In this document: positions 1 to 11,332 of the stretch, piece by piece
Layout of the letters: every line of letters starts with the position of its first letter
How positions within the stretch are numbered: position 1 is the stretch's first letter
Program-made: the position numbers and the translations under genes
Origin: Endocalyx cinctus
Lineage: Eukaryota > Ascomycota > Sordariomycetes > Amphisphaeriales > Apiosporaceae
Direction: 5' to 3'
NCBI GenBank assembly: GCA_001600455.1
Contig: BCKC01000009.1
Span: forward strand, 2,046,001 to 2,110,000
DNA length: 64,000 bases
Notes under the pieces: generated by a model
Told to the model about the DNA's origin: nothing
The model's database searches: none
Seen by the model: only the letters and a program-made list of their open reading frames with translations

Positions 1-1527
1 GGTGGAATCCTGCCGATCTCCTGGAGGAAAGTCCAGCCAGTCGATTGATTGAGCCGTTCGGCATTTTGGTACCTACCTATAGCTCGCAGTACCGCCGAAC
101 CTATAGAATGTAGTCGCGAATAGGCCGGGAATATTTGATAAGCAGCCCATAATTCGATAAATTTTAGGATTTCTTGGTCACTTTCCGACCACTCTATCGT
201 AGCTAGTAAGGAATCCCTTTTTGAAGGCCCGATAATGCCGGAGTCAGACCATTCTCGAGCGGTTCGACTTTCGTCGATAAATTCTCGCGCCTTCTTAATG
301 AAATCATGGAAACACTGCAGCCTGACAGATAACAGGGGATTTTCCGAGGTATTATAATCTTCGTGCTCTCTTATTACTCCCTCGATATTTTGAATAATAC
401 TAACTTCGGACAGCGGGCGCACCTCGAAAATGTAGGACCTGCGGCCTCCCGGGGTACCTAGCGGCATGAAAAATACCTCATCCGACATGAGAGACCTATG
501 TATTGCGTATAGCATCTCGGGGCTATATCTTCCATTTACCTTGTGAGTATCTGGAAGCAACAACTTGGCGATCTCGTGCAATGCGAGATATTGATGAATT
601 GTGGGATGACCGATGAATGAGCTCGACGCGTCGAGCGTGCCGGCGTTAGCTTGGTATACGGCCTCGGCATCTTGTTCGAACTGAAGCATCTTATGTAGAA
701 GTGATGCTCCCGTGGCCCGCGTAGGGTTATAGTCAAGATCGTGTAACGTATTGATCTGGTCAACCGAGATGTCGCCGAGCGGTAGCTCCGCGATCAACGG
801 TTCAATTTCGGCAGGCGTTGCAAATGTATTGACGACGAAATGCGCCCTTACAGTCGAAGCGTAGAACCATTTCCCGCTATTGGTGTAAAAGTGATCGTAG
901 CCATGAAAACGACCCAGGCATACCGCCATAATCGGTCTTCTCGAGGTATCGGAGCTTTAGAAAAACGTGATCAGCGATTTCTTCTCGAGAATGATGCTTC
1001 TCAAGGCTTATACAAACCTCAATTCGACAAGATCTCCGGCTTCCACGGCGGTATCGTTGGAACGGAGGCCATCAAGTTCATCTCCCTCAAACAAAGATAC
1101 TTTCTCGTCGAACTGAAGCGCAGTCACATTTTGAGGTCGCGTGAAAATATTGGTAAAGTTTGACTCCTCAGCTATATCCAATAAAGCGGCCTGGGCAGGG
1201 GTGGGATTCTCCTCCTCCCATTTCCGAAGCTGGTCTCGGATGGGAACGGCCCTGCCTCTACCGCTTTGCTTGAAGCGGGCGAATGCATTGGAATTATCAT
1301 GCCCGCGCACAGTTGCATATGACTGGTGCTCTTATTAGTATGGCTATAATGTTTATTCATAACGGTGGTAGGAAACGAACTTTTATATCTCCTATCTTTG
1401 ATCCACTTCGGCTCAGGCTATGAGAAGTTGATGGCAAGGCAGAGCTTAAAACAAGTCCATCGTGAACTCCTGATCGCCGAATCACACATCGCCAGCAGAG
1501 ATACGATCTATTCGAAGCCTGCAACAT
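1..1527 (-). CDS. cyt-4: CYT-4/DSS1-like mitochondrial exoribonuclease, N-terminal part (runs off the left edge)
   Basis: This is the 5' part of a gene whose 3' end lies outside the window. I read three exons on the minus strand: 1527 to about 1378, about 1330 to 1018, and 954 to 1. The introns are about 1331-1377 (donor GTTCGT, weak acceptor) and 955-1017 (donor GTTTGT, acceptor AAAG). The start MLQASNRSYLCWRC followed by Arg and Ser looks like a mitochondrial presequence. Later stretches such as LDYNPTRATGASLLHKMLQ and GWTFLQEIGRIPP resemble the region before the RNB domain in Neurospora CYT-4 and yeast Dss1/Msu1, as I remember the family. These proteins degrade and process mitochondrial RNA in the matrix. 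The RNB catalytic domain itself would lie beyond the edge, so the call rests on the N-terminal half. The first intron is the least certain part. Confidence 0.68.
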
Positions 1528-2445
1528 GATTATATCGCCATGTCAGAGAGGTAGATGCTTTCAGATTTCATTCAAATGTACACGATTTTTATCAAAAGCA
1601 GAGAAATTTCTGCATAGATAAATAGTATATTACCTAAGATAACGCCCAGACCACTTTTGATACCAAGAATACTGGATAACATTATATTAACTTGTAACTA
1701 CATATTCTTATGCAATGAAACGTATAACTTAAGTATCCATGCATTTCACCTTGCTGAGCTTTTGTCAAAGAGAAAACAAACATTCACTATCTTAGAATTT
1801 GGCATTCTTTGAGTACTCATATACTAATTGTTTCCTCAAATCATGATATTTGAAATAATAATGACACTATGAGCTCGAGTCTTGAGAAAATGCATATCAA
1901 ATGAATTACATAGTAGGTAAACTCGACTGTTTCTCGATCGAGTATATGTGGCGATGAAGGTTCAAATCTCTCCGCACTTAGAGTGATCGTCTCTAAAAGA
2001 AGAAGGTTGAATACTAGGTACTGGATCGATTCTTCTTTATTCATTCAAACCTTGCCACGACCGATACTCCCGCATTATTTTGAAATGCTTCAAAGGCGCT
2101 CGTGTCAGTCGAGCCCTCATGTCTCTGCTTTCAACCACCAAAATACGATGATTCGCCTCCAGTATATAAAAAAGAAAAAAAAACCAAGAGAATAGTGTGA
2201 AAGCCCCTTTAGATCGGGCGAGCATATCATAATCTGAAAGAGACCACTCGGGCCTTTGTCCTATTTCTGCCTTCATCTACACCCGTTTCTTCCATTTGCG
2301 TGCCTCGCTGGTTTTCCTAAACACCTACCCATCCATCCATCTTCGCTAAACAACTTTTGGACTCCGGGTTACTATTAGCGACGAAACGAAGCAAAATTTT
2401 CTAGAACATATTCATTCATCGCAAGCAAGTAAAAAAAAAAAAAAA
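1528..2445. other. Spacer between two divergent genes
   Basis: AT-rich promoter spacer between the divergent cyt-4-like gene and the GPI protein gene. I see no supported gene. The last 150 bases before 2446 are pyrimidine-rich with repeated CATCCATC and end in an A17 run directly against the ATG of the next gene. Confidence 0.6.
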
Positions 2446-3102
2446 ATGGCAAGCTTTAAGAGAGTTGCGATCCTAGCTCTCGCCGGCGCAGCGTTCGCGC
2501 AGATGAACGACAGCATGGGCAGCTCCTCGGCGGCGGGCGCGGATAGTTCCGTAGCGGCCATGGACGCCGGTAGCGCATCCGTCTCGACGCCCGGCGCGAT
2601 GTCCCCGATCGGGATCACCAACCCGGCGGGGACGCCCGTGAATACCATGATGCCTTCGGCCGCCGCCACGGACATGATGAGCAGCGATACCGTCACGGCC
2701 GCCGCCGACGATGGCATGTCCTCCTCCTCCTCCCCCATGATACCCGCCGACGCCGCTAGTATGAGCAGCTCGATGCCCGCGGAGTATCCGTCCATGACCG
2801 GCGACACGGCGATGACGACGACTGCCGCCTTGTCTTCGATGACGACGATGCCCGCGACGAGCGGTACCCCGATTTACATGCCGGGTATGCCCGTGGCTAC
2901 GGGGGGTATGATGACGAACGGTACGAACTTTACCGGTATTCCCGTCGTGGCAGCCGGTGCCATGAACGGCGTTTCTGTATGTCTCGACTCTCTATCATTC
3001 CTAAAATAAGAGTAAAAAAAAGCTTATCTAGAACTAACCCTACGCGAACAGGTTGGGATCTTCGTCGTTTCGATGGGACTCGCGGCCCTGATTCGGTTGT
3101 AA
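2446..3102 (+). CDS. Methionine/serine-rich GPI-anchored surface protein
   Basis: Two exons, 2446-2976 and 3052-3102, are split by an intron with donor GTATGT, a CTAAC branch and acceptor CAG. They give 193 residues. The N-terminus MASFKRVAILALAGAAFAQ is a signal peptide. The body is low complexity and rich in Ser, Ala, Thr and Met, with one probable N-glycosylation site (NGTNFT). Splicing adds a hydrophobic C-terminal tail, VGIFVVSMGLAALIRL. With the small residues Ala-Gly-Ala-Met-Asn-Gly before it, this reads as a GPI-attachment signal. Reading through the intron would lose the anchor. About 23 of 193 residues are Met, which is unusually high. There is no catalytic domain and I do not recognise a named family. 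It is probably a wall or plasma-membrane surface protein. Confidence 0.72.
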
Positions 3103-3786
3103 AGTCGCGAACGACCTGTCATCGAGATCGTTAAGATAGGGGAGAGGGACTAAAGCGAGACCGGTGACCGGCTTCGTGTGCTTCCGATGCATACATGATC
3201 TCATAGCGTGTTCTCTAAGTAACTGGCCAGGAGAGGGAGATTTCTTTTTTCTCATGTCTTTCTATTCTAGTGGTGGCCGAAAGCCGAGTTGGTTTGACTA
3301 GTCCTTTAACGTGGCCTTATACGACCTTATACATAGTACCTCATCTCAATAAAAAACCCAACTTGACAATAAAATTTACGAGAGATTTGATGATTTATGG
3401 GTATAAATGAGAAGATCATGTGGGGGGAAGTAAATAGCAAAGAATATGTTTAGACCCGTGGGCTACACTAAGAATGATAACGAGATCAAACGTGCGTGAC
3501 CGACTTTAGCACATCCACCGTCTTACCACAATGTCTATGCGTAGAGCGCTGCGGGGATAATATGCCGTATTTACTAAGTAGTTATTGACGGAAAAGCATT
3601 GTAAAGAGAAGAAAGAACGGCTACAGTTAATACTACTGAGACATGTCACGGTTTATTAAAGGCGACCCTTAAGAAATTACGGTGACTTAGTCAGATTTTG
3701 GCGTATTTTATGGCTTGACGATCTTAACGATCTCTTCGATTTGGCGTAAAAAAAGATCTTTAGCGTAGGACGGAATTATCAGGGAG

Positions 3787-3822
<36 letters not shown>

Positions 3823-6149
3823 AGAGGGAAACAAGATGAAAAAGGGAATGACTCGCGAATATCACCCTGACTTTTACCCTGAGGGTTAGAAAGGATCGGT
3901 GGTGAAAGGGATCAAGGAGAGAAAAGCTTGAACTTTGGAGAGAGATAAACTAAGAGTGAATGAGTGTAAGATTTGCGGATTGACGTGGCCTCGACCCGGC
4001 TTTGGAGGGTTCTTTGTAAGTTGAATTGAAGATCTGTCGAACCTACTGTCAAAGATGGATATTGGATATGATATACCTGCGTAGTACGGAGTACGCATAG
4101 TATGCATAATACAATTATATCTGCATCTATCTATCTCCATCGAGTTCGTTTCAAGTCTTAACTAGACATTGTTTCCCCGGGTTAACATTTACCTTTACGT
4201 TATTATTTGATGTGATATTATCTACGACAATTTCAATTTACTTCTTTTTTGACGTGGCGCCAACCCGCTAAGATTGAGAGAAATACGGAAAAATAAATAA
4301 AGTAATGTTACTTTCGGTTGATGGAGCCTCTCCTGTAACCCGGATAAGCTGGCTTACCCGGGATAGGTTGAATCTCTCCCTCTCTCTCCTCTCGACTCCT
4401 TTTATTTTTTCGTGATTTACTGGGCTGCTGGGTAAAAGGTGTCTGCTATTATTGGCGGTACTTAATAAATTAGTAAAAAGAAATGCAGGTACAGGACAAC
4501 GCTTACATTGCAGTTTAGTTTATCATCCACACGTGTAAAGGGAATTAATGCAGGTACCAAAACAAAAAAAACGTAGGGCTTACGCTAAATTCCATTTATG
4601 GGAAGAGATTACCGTCATTATTATTACTTTACTGTATTATGTTAGTGTACCGTATTATACCGCAACTAAATAAGGTAGTGGACGTACACAGTAGTGTACG
4701 GGGGGGATAACGAACTATACTACTGCCCTGTATTTTTATTATTATTATTTTCTTACTATGAACTCTTCTTTTTTCGTTGTTCTTCTTTATTTTTATTCCT
4801 TTCATCCTACGATGGAACTATACTAACATGAATAGTATTATAATTATAAGATACAGCACAATAAGCAGCGCCTCAGCGCCTCTTGCGTACGGAGCCGAGT
4901 GAAGTTCCTCTCAAAAGACTCAAAATCTGTAAGATTTAATTTCGCTTAAGCCATGGCTAATTTCCTATACCCCGGTTTAACCCATAAAACTATCCTGCAG
5001 TTGAATGGAGTCGGCGAACTTGAGAGGATGAACCCAGATTAAACAATAATAACCCCCTATTTTCATCACGTACTACGCTATGGAATCTTTCTTTTTTTTT
5101 TTTTTTTTTGTCATTATCGTCGTTGCCGATATCCATAACACAGCGTCAACATCACCATCTTGTTTCTGACACCTTAAAAAAAAAAGTACAACATGGAAAC
5201 AGAACAGAACAGAATAAAATAACAATAACGATAAACTTACAATGACCGTTAAATAAACTAAGAGATAAAAAGAGAGAGAGAAGACAATAATGTCTGTCAC
5301 AGGAGACTTTTCATCCAACGTCAAAGTATATCGTATACCTCCACTACTCAAGACTCTTGGTTAATTACTATGTACTATGTATACGACGTAGTTTTTCACT
5401 TTTACTTGGATCAAATGTATCTTACCAGCAAGGTAACCTACATAAACTACTTTTGTCTTCCTCGTATCTCAGAAATTACCGGTATATCTCTAAAAGCAGC
5501 TTGAGCACAGACGTCGACCAATCACCCTTCATCTAGCCTGGTTTTCATCACAAAAATAATCCTAGTTCGACGATAGCCAGGGTCATCCTCCTACGCTGAT
5601 ATTTCCTATTTCCCACCCCTTACGCTAAGCTTTTCCTGAACATTTCCCTGCCCTGCACAGTACGCTCAATGGACAGCTAAGGCGGTGGGCTTCAGCTTTA
5701 GTCGTACTTAGTCCCTACCAGCTTGGCCGACTGACTGAGAAGTGAACCGGAGATCCACTGGTCCAGGTCTTTAGGTCTTTTCTACCTACCACCAAGCCAA
5801 GTTGGAAATTGCCGCCCAAGAGAGAACCCATGCCACGCCGTATTAGCCCATCTCATCTAATAAAACTAAGCTCCCTGCTACTCTCCTTCATGATGCCTTC
5901 CCCTTCCTTTTCTCCTCCCCCCTTCTTCTCCACGAACCATTCTTAATGTCGATGCCGTGACCTGAGAAACTTCTTTGGAATCTCTCATCCTTTTCTGTTT
6001 CTCGTCTCTTCATCCCACCCACCGCTTCACTCTTTCAGCGGGCACTCGTTTCTGTTTTTGCGACGCAAAGTTGAAAAAATTAAGGAAAAAAAAAAGAATT
6101 AAAGAAAAAAAAGTTTTTATAATCTATAATTTCTCGACAATTTTTAATA
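3103..6149. other. Long AT-rich spacer and btgE promoter region
   Basis: No supported gene. It contains an A30 homopolymer at 3791-3820, other A/T runs (for example 5091-5110), and a CCAAT box (ACCAAT) near 5518. A pyrimidine-rich block at about 5880-6060 comes before the A-rich leader of btgE, as is common upstream of strongly expressed fungal genes. Short open frames here have poor codon use. Confidence 0.55.
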
Positions 6150-7939
6150 ATGAAGGCCAGTCTCGCCGTCGCCGCCGCCGCGGCCGTCGTTGGAAGCGTT
6201 AACGCCCACGACCTCCACAACCGTCACGCTCACGCCAAGTTGCACTTCGACAAGAAGTCGGTCGACAACAGCACTTGTGGATGCACCACCATCTACAGCA
6301 CTTACTACGGTGCTCCCACTCGTAAGGCGCCTAATCCGAGGGAAAAGCAAAGAGAGGAAAACGTTTTGCTGTTGTGCCTCGCGAGGCGGGCAAATTGGCA
6401 AGGGCGAATAAAGGAAAGAATGCTAATCAATTTCTACCAGTGATCCAACCTCCGGCTCCTGAGACCACCACCACCAGCACCTCGGTGAGCGTTGCCGCTG
6501 TGCCCACGACGACGACGTCCACCGCCATCGTGGTTCCCACCCCGGTTCCCCAGACCGTTACCAGCACCGGTGTGTACACCTTCCCGGCCACCACGGTTAC
6601 CCTGACGGACTCCACCACCGTCTGCGTTCCCTCGTCGACTGTCGTCCCCAGCGGTACGCACACCCTCGGTGGTGTGACCACCGTCGTCACGACCGAGACC
6701 ACGGTCACCTGCCCGTACGCCACCGTTTCGACCTCGGGTGACGTGACCACCAGCGTCGTCGAGATGACCACTTACGTTTGCCCCTCGGCCGGTACTTACA
6801 CCATCGCCCCGACGACCGTGACCGTCCCCGCCGAGACCACCGTCACCGTTCCCAGCGTGACCAGCTACACGGCCGGTACCTACACCCAGCCCGAGGTCGT
6901 GACCACCATCACCGAGACCAGCACCGTGGTCTACTGCCCCTTCAGCATCCCCACCACCACGTCCGCCGTTGTCGTCCCCAGCAGCAGCTCCGTCGTCGTC
7001 CCCGTCCCTACCACCAGCGCCGTCGCCACCTCTTACCCGGTTGAGACCAGCACCTCCGCCTCCAGCAGCGCCTCCGCTACCCCCTCGTCCGGTGGTACCC
7101 TAGGTGGCTCCACCGCCGGTAAGGCCTGGGCCATCACCTACACCCCGTACCACACCGACTCCACCGGTGGCTGCAAGACCGCCAGCGAGGTCGAGAGCGA
7201 CATTGCCAACATCGCCGCCGCCGGCGTCACCGCCGTCCGTGTCTACTCGACCGACTGCGACACCCTCCCCAACGTCGGTTCCGCTTGCGAGGCCCACGGT
7301 GTCCGCATGCTCCTCGGTATCTACATCGACGAGGTCGGTTGCGCCGCCACCCAGAACTCCGTCTCGGAGCAGATGAGCGCCATCTCCTCTTGGGGCAAGT
7401 TCGACCTCGTCGACCTCATCGTCGTCGGTAACGAGGCCGGTCTCAACGGCTACTGCACGCCCGCCGAGCTCGCCAGCTTGATCAAGGAGGCCAAGTCGAC
7501 CTTCTCGAGCTACAGCGGTCCCTACACCACCTCGGACACGGTCAACATGTGGCAGCAGTCGGACTACGCCTCGGCCCTCTGCGACGCCGTCGACGTCGTC
7601 GGCGCCAACGCGCACGCCTACTTCAACTACGACACGACCGCCAGCCAGGCCGGCACCTTCGTCAAGGGCCAGCTCGAGATCATCAGCGCCATCTGCCCCG
7701 GTAAGGAGGGTATCATCCTCGAGACCGGCTGGCCCAGCCAGGGTAACACGATCGGTAAGGCCGTGCCGGGCGTCAGCGAGCAGCTGACGGCCATCGCGTC
7801 CATCGTCGAGGCCGTCGGCGAGAAGGCCGTCATCTTCTCCGCTTCCTCGGACGCGTGGAAGAACGACGATACCGCCTGCGCTTGCGAGAGGCACTGGGGC
7901 TGCGCTTCCTCCCTCGGTATCAAGTCCATCACCGCCTAA
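6150..7939 (+). CDS. btgE: Cell-wall beta-glucanase/transglycosylase, GH17 (BtgE type)
   Basis: Exons 6150-6321 and 6441-7939 (intron GTAAGG...TGCTAATCA...CCAG) give 556 residues. In order they are: signal peptide (MKASLAVAAAAAVVGSVNA); a His-rich stretch typical of BtgE proteins; a Thr/Ser/Val-rich linker with repeated Tyr-Cys-Pro and Thr-Val-Thr units up to about residue 280; and a GH17 domain to the end. The acid/base Glu lies in VVGNEA (about residue 389) and the nucleophile Glu in ILETGWPSQG (about residue 485), so both catalytic residues are present. The family acts on beta-1,3-glucan in the wall, as a glucanase or glucanosyltransferase. There is no C-terminal GPI tail, so it is probably secreted and held in the wall. 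Nearly all third positions are C or G, which suggests high expression. Confidence 0.93.
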
Positions 7940-9905
7940 GAGTTGGATATGAAAAAAAAAACTTTTTTCTTGAAAAAAAGGAACGGAGATGAGGAACAGG
8001 GAGGAAAAGTGGGATAGATTATAAATTTAAAACTCTTTTTTTTTCTTGTTTCTTCTTTTCTTCTCTTTTTTTTTTCTTTTGTTTTCTATAATTGGATAAT
8101 GCTTATTTTTTAAGGATAAATTTAAAGCGCAAATACTTATTCTCACAATAAAGACCAAAACCTCGCACCCCGCCTAAATTTTGTAACTCTCCCAAATTAA
8201 AAACTCTCTTCCCCCCTTACCGTGTACATGATTACGTCTACTGCTGCATATATATGGAACAAATATAATTCTTTGGGGTTTTTTTTTATTCAATTTATGA
8301 AAATTATTTTCGAATAGGTAATTTTTAAGGAGAGGACAAGGGCAAGAGGTAATTTTTTTTATATTAGCGATTGTTAGACAAGAATCTTGACGTGGACGTA
8401 GACGAAAACAAAGACAATCAATGATCTTTTTTTTACCTTTTGGTCATTAGGCGTGTGAGCGAGAGAGAATATTTCCTTCGGATATTTGTGTGGACAATAT
8501 CGGGCGTTCATTTTTTTTTAATATGAGTGGAAAGGGAAGGGGGGCATTGGAAGCGTTGATTTTATACCTCCTTTTAATATTCTTCAACAAGGAAAATCCT
8601 TCTTCGTTATATTTCTTCCTGAGCAACATTTCTGAAACAAGCAGGTTGAAACAAAACCATATTCTACTTCAGGTCACGCGAGAGAGAGAGAGAATATGGT
8701 CTTGCTTCATATAATGTTGTAATTATTTAACTGTCTATTTTGTTTTATGGATTTACGCCATTTTGTTTTTTTTTTTGTTTTTGCTTTTTTATACTAAAAT
8801 ATCTTCAAGAAAAAAAAAAAAAAAAAACCCTTACCCAGCCCGTTTTTTGCCTTACCCTTTCTTTTCTTTTTTGCTTCTAGAATCCTTCTACCCGTCTTAC
8901 ACTCTCACACACAAACTTGTTTCGGGAATCTCAGACAAAAGTCTGCCGCTATCCGATCCCGCGTCACGATCACCAGCTCGTGTGTGGGTGGGTGGGGGTT
9001 TTATTAGTAACTTACTTACCTTTTAGAGGATGTTCGAGGTTTTGTTCCTTAACTGCTCTTTGTTTCGTTTCATAGTATATTATTAAACTCAGTTCCGGGC
9101 GCACGTCTTGTTTTTTTCTTTTTCTTGTAAAACCTAGAATAGATCAATGTTTGGTGAGTTACGTAGGTTATCTTCATGTCGTCTTAATGGGATGTAATGC
9201 GGGTGAACTTGTAAGTAATACATGGTTAGAACCGTCTTTCGTTTCTATTAAGGAAGTCCAGGGCTTGGAGGTTAGACGTCTTATGAATTAGGTACGTTCG
9301 CCTTCAGAGTCTCGACGGCTTCGAAGGTGGTTGACTTAGGCCCTTATACCGTAAAGGACATCTATATGTAGTAGACGTATGTAACAGATATTCAATATCT
9401 TCATGATATCATTTCAACTATGGAGTGCTAGGAAACGTCTCTACTTTCCTTAATCTTTATAGTTAGTAAGAAAAATCTTCCTATTCCGACAAGGACTTCA
9501 CTTCGGAATAGAGAACAATCTACGGAATGACCAAGAACGTCAACTTAAAATGACGAAACAGTCGCTCTCTAAAATCGAAATCACGGACTCTCTTTAACGC
9601 CGGCACCCAGTCAGTCTCCTTATCTCCCATCAGAGATGATATTGGTTGGTCAGGTTTCTCGGCCGTTGCAGCCGAACCCGACTTCTGAGCCGGTGATAAT
9701 ATATTATCCTTATAAATAGGTTTTACAGCAGAGAATTTGGGTGTTATTATGTACGGTAATTAAGCCTGATTTTAAATAGTGTACCAAAAAAAAGGGTTTC
9801 CACCCCCCCCCACCCCCTTTTTTTTTTTGAGGTGGTCATGTTATCCTTTTTTTCCTCTTTTTTTTCTTCGGGGGTATATATAGTCATTGTGCGTAAATGT
9901 ATATA
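7940..9905. other. 3' flank of btgE and AT-rich spacer
   Basis: No supported gene. The first 400 bases are T- and A-rich 3'-UTR-like sequence. Further on there are T and A runs (8765-8826), a GA microsatellite near 8680-8692, and a C/T tract at 9801-9830. Open frames here are low complexity. Confidence 0.5.
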
Positions 9906-10190
9906 TTAGAGAGGTAGTAACGGAATAATAGTGTTAGCAGAAAAAAAAAGAAGAAGAAAAAGCTCAAAATGTCCCATAACAGTACTCCTACCAACCAGGG
10001 GCACCAATGCGGGATTCTCCACGGTAGAGGTACCGTTCACGAAATAGTCGATGACCTCATGCCCGGCGTAGTTCTCGAACAGGGCGGAGACTTCGTCGAT
10101 ATCGAGGGTGTCGGCGAGGAACCCCCGTCTTGGTGCGGAGGGATCGTCCTCCTGGAGCTGAGCTGGCTCACTGGAACATCTAACTTTCCC
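9906..10190 (-). pseudogene. Lone coding fragment or terminal exon, unrecognised
   Basis: The minus strand is open from 10190 to a stop at 9906, and its first two thirds read like a real fungal exon. It contains GFLADTLDIDEVSALF and FENYAGHEVIDYFVNGTS, with mostly C-ending codons, unlike the AT-rich surroundings. Below about 9970 the frame enters a T-rich tract and coding character stops. A stop lies just upstream at 10191-10193, with possible acceptors (CTAG, TTAG). This could be the last exon of a gene whose other exons I cannot find, or a relic of a decayed gene. The opposite strand has an 81-codon frame from 9969, but its composition is less convincing. I do not recognise the family. Confidence 0.35.
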
Positions 10191-11332
10191 CTAGTATTGT
10201 TCCTAATGGGGTAAAGAATTGGGCAAACATTAAGGTGATCCGGCCTTCCGCCTCTTTGGGGCATGGAAATGCGGGAATTTAGAGAAGTTATGTGTGCATG
10301 AGACAAGATGAAGGGGGAAAAAGACCAGAAACGACCAAAGGAGGAAGTGGCATGCATTGTTTTCCTTCCCTTGCCTTTTCTAGCGCGATGTTATATAACA
10401 GCCTGTGTTGCCCAGTCAGCGACGGCGACCTTCACATCCCTTCAAGGGTTCCAAGCTACCTTCTACTTAACCAATGTTAGTGGGTATGTGGGTAAATGTC
10501 ATTTAATGTAAAGTTGCGAGAGACTGTAAGAAGTCTTTTACATATATGTGACTTTTGAGGAAAAGAGTAAAACCAAACATAGCTAGACCCAGAACTTATT
10601 CAACGTAAACACTTCGGTCATTACAACGTATACATATGGGTATTATAACCGGAAGTGCTAACGGCAGACTTAAGAATAAGATGCCTGCTGTCGATTATTT
10701 ATAGGTTTCACGTGGACTTTTTTTTACTCAGGCTCGCTTCAGTCAAGGCGACAGACAAGTCACGGAAAATTGGTGCTCTCTAGTGGTCAGAGATGGGAAA
10801 GACAAGATAAGGGGTTATACGCCTAGATGATGCAAATCCTTCATAAAACACCATGGCCTTCCAAACCTATAATACTTACTAGCCGAACATCTACTGATAA
10901 TTCTCTGCAGGGGTTCGAATCGATGATCGTGGGGCGAGAAATAAGTTTAATAGGTATCTTCGAGGGGATAAGGCACCTAAGTGAGCCTGCCCTCTTTCTT
11001 GGTTAAACACTTGTGGCCTATCGTAGCCACACGAATTGGCTGCGTTGGGCTGAGTTGTTGGGGCTGGCTCAATTCATTCGCTATAGCAATAGCAGCGCAT
11101 AAACCTGCATCAGTATACGCAGGCTATTCGTACAGTAGAATCGCCATAGTGTCACATCAGGCAGGCTCTAGGTAAACTAGAGGTAGGCTATAATTATCCG
11201 TATTGCCCCCTTCGCTAATTTAAGAACAAATGGTTGTAGAGCTCATTTATATTTAACCAAGCGTCTGTCTCCTTTCTGTAGTCTGTGATCTAAGTTATCA
11301 GCTCGTCCATTATTTTCTTTAGTCGTGATATC
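10191..11332. other. Spacer upstream of the DUF3176 gene
   Basis: No supported gene. A T-loop-like word (GGTTCGAATC) occurs at about 10913, but no cloverleaf can be built around it. Short open frames on both strands lack coding composition. Confidence 0.5.

Noticed and set aside
7100..7894. Long open frame on the minus strand inside btgE (264 codons)
   Set aside because: It is a shadow of the C/G-biased third positions of the GH17 gene, with a repetitive Gly/Asp/Val translation.
10905..10930. T-loop-like GGTTCGAATC word suggesting a tRNA
   Set aside because: No acceptor stem, D arm or anticodon arm can be paired around it.
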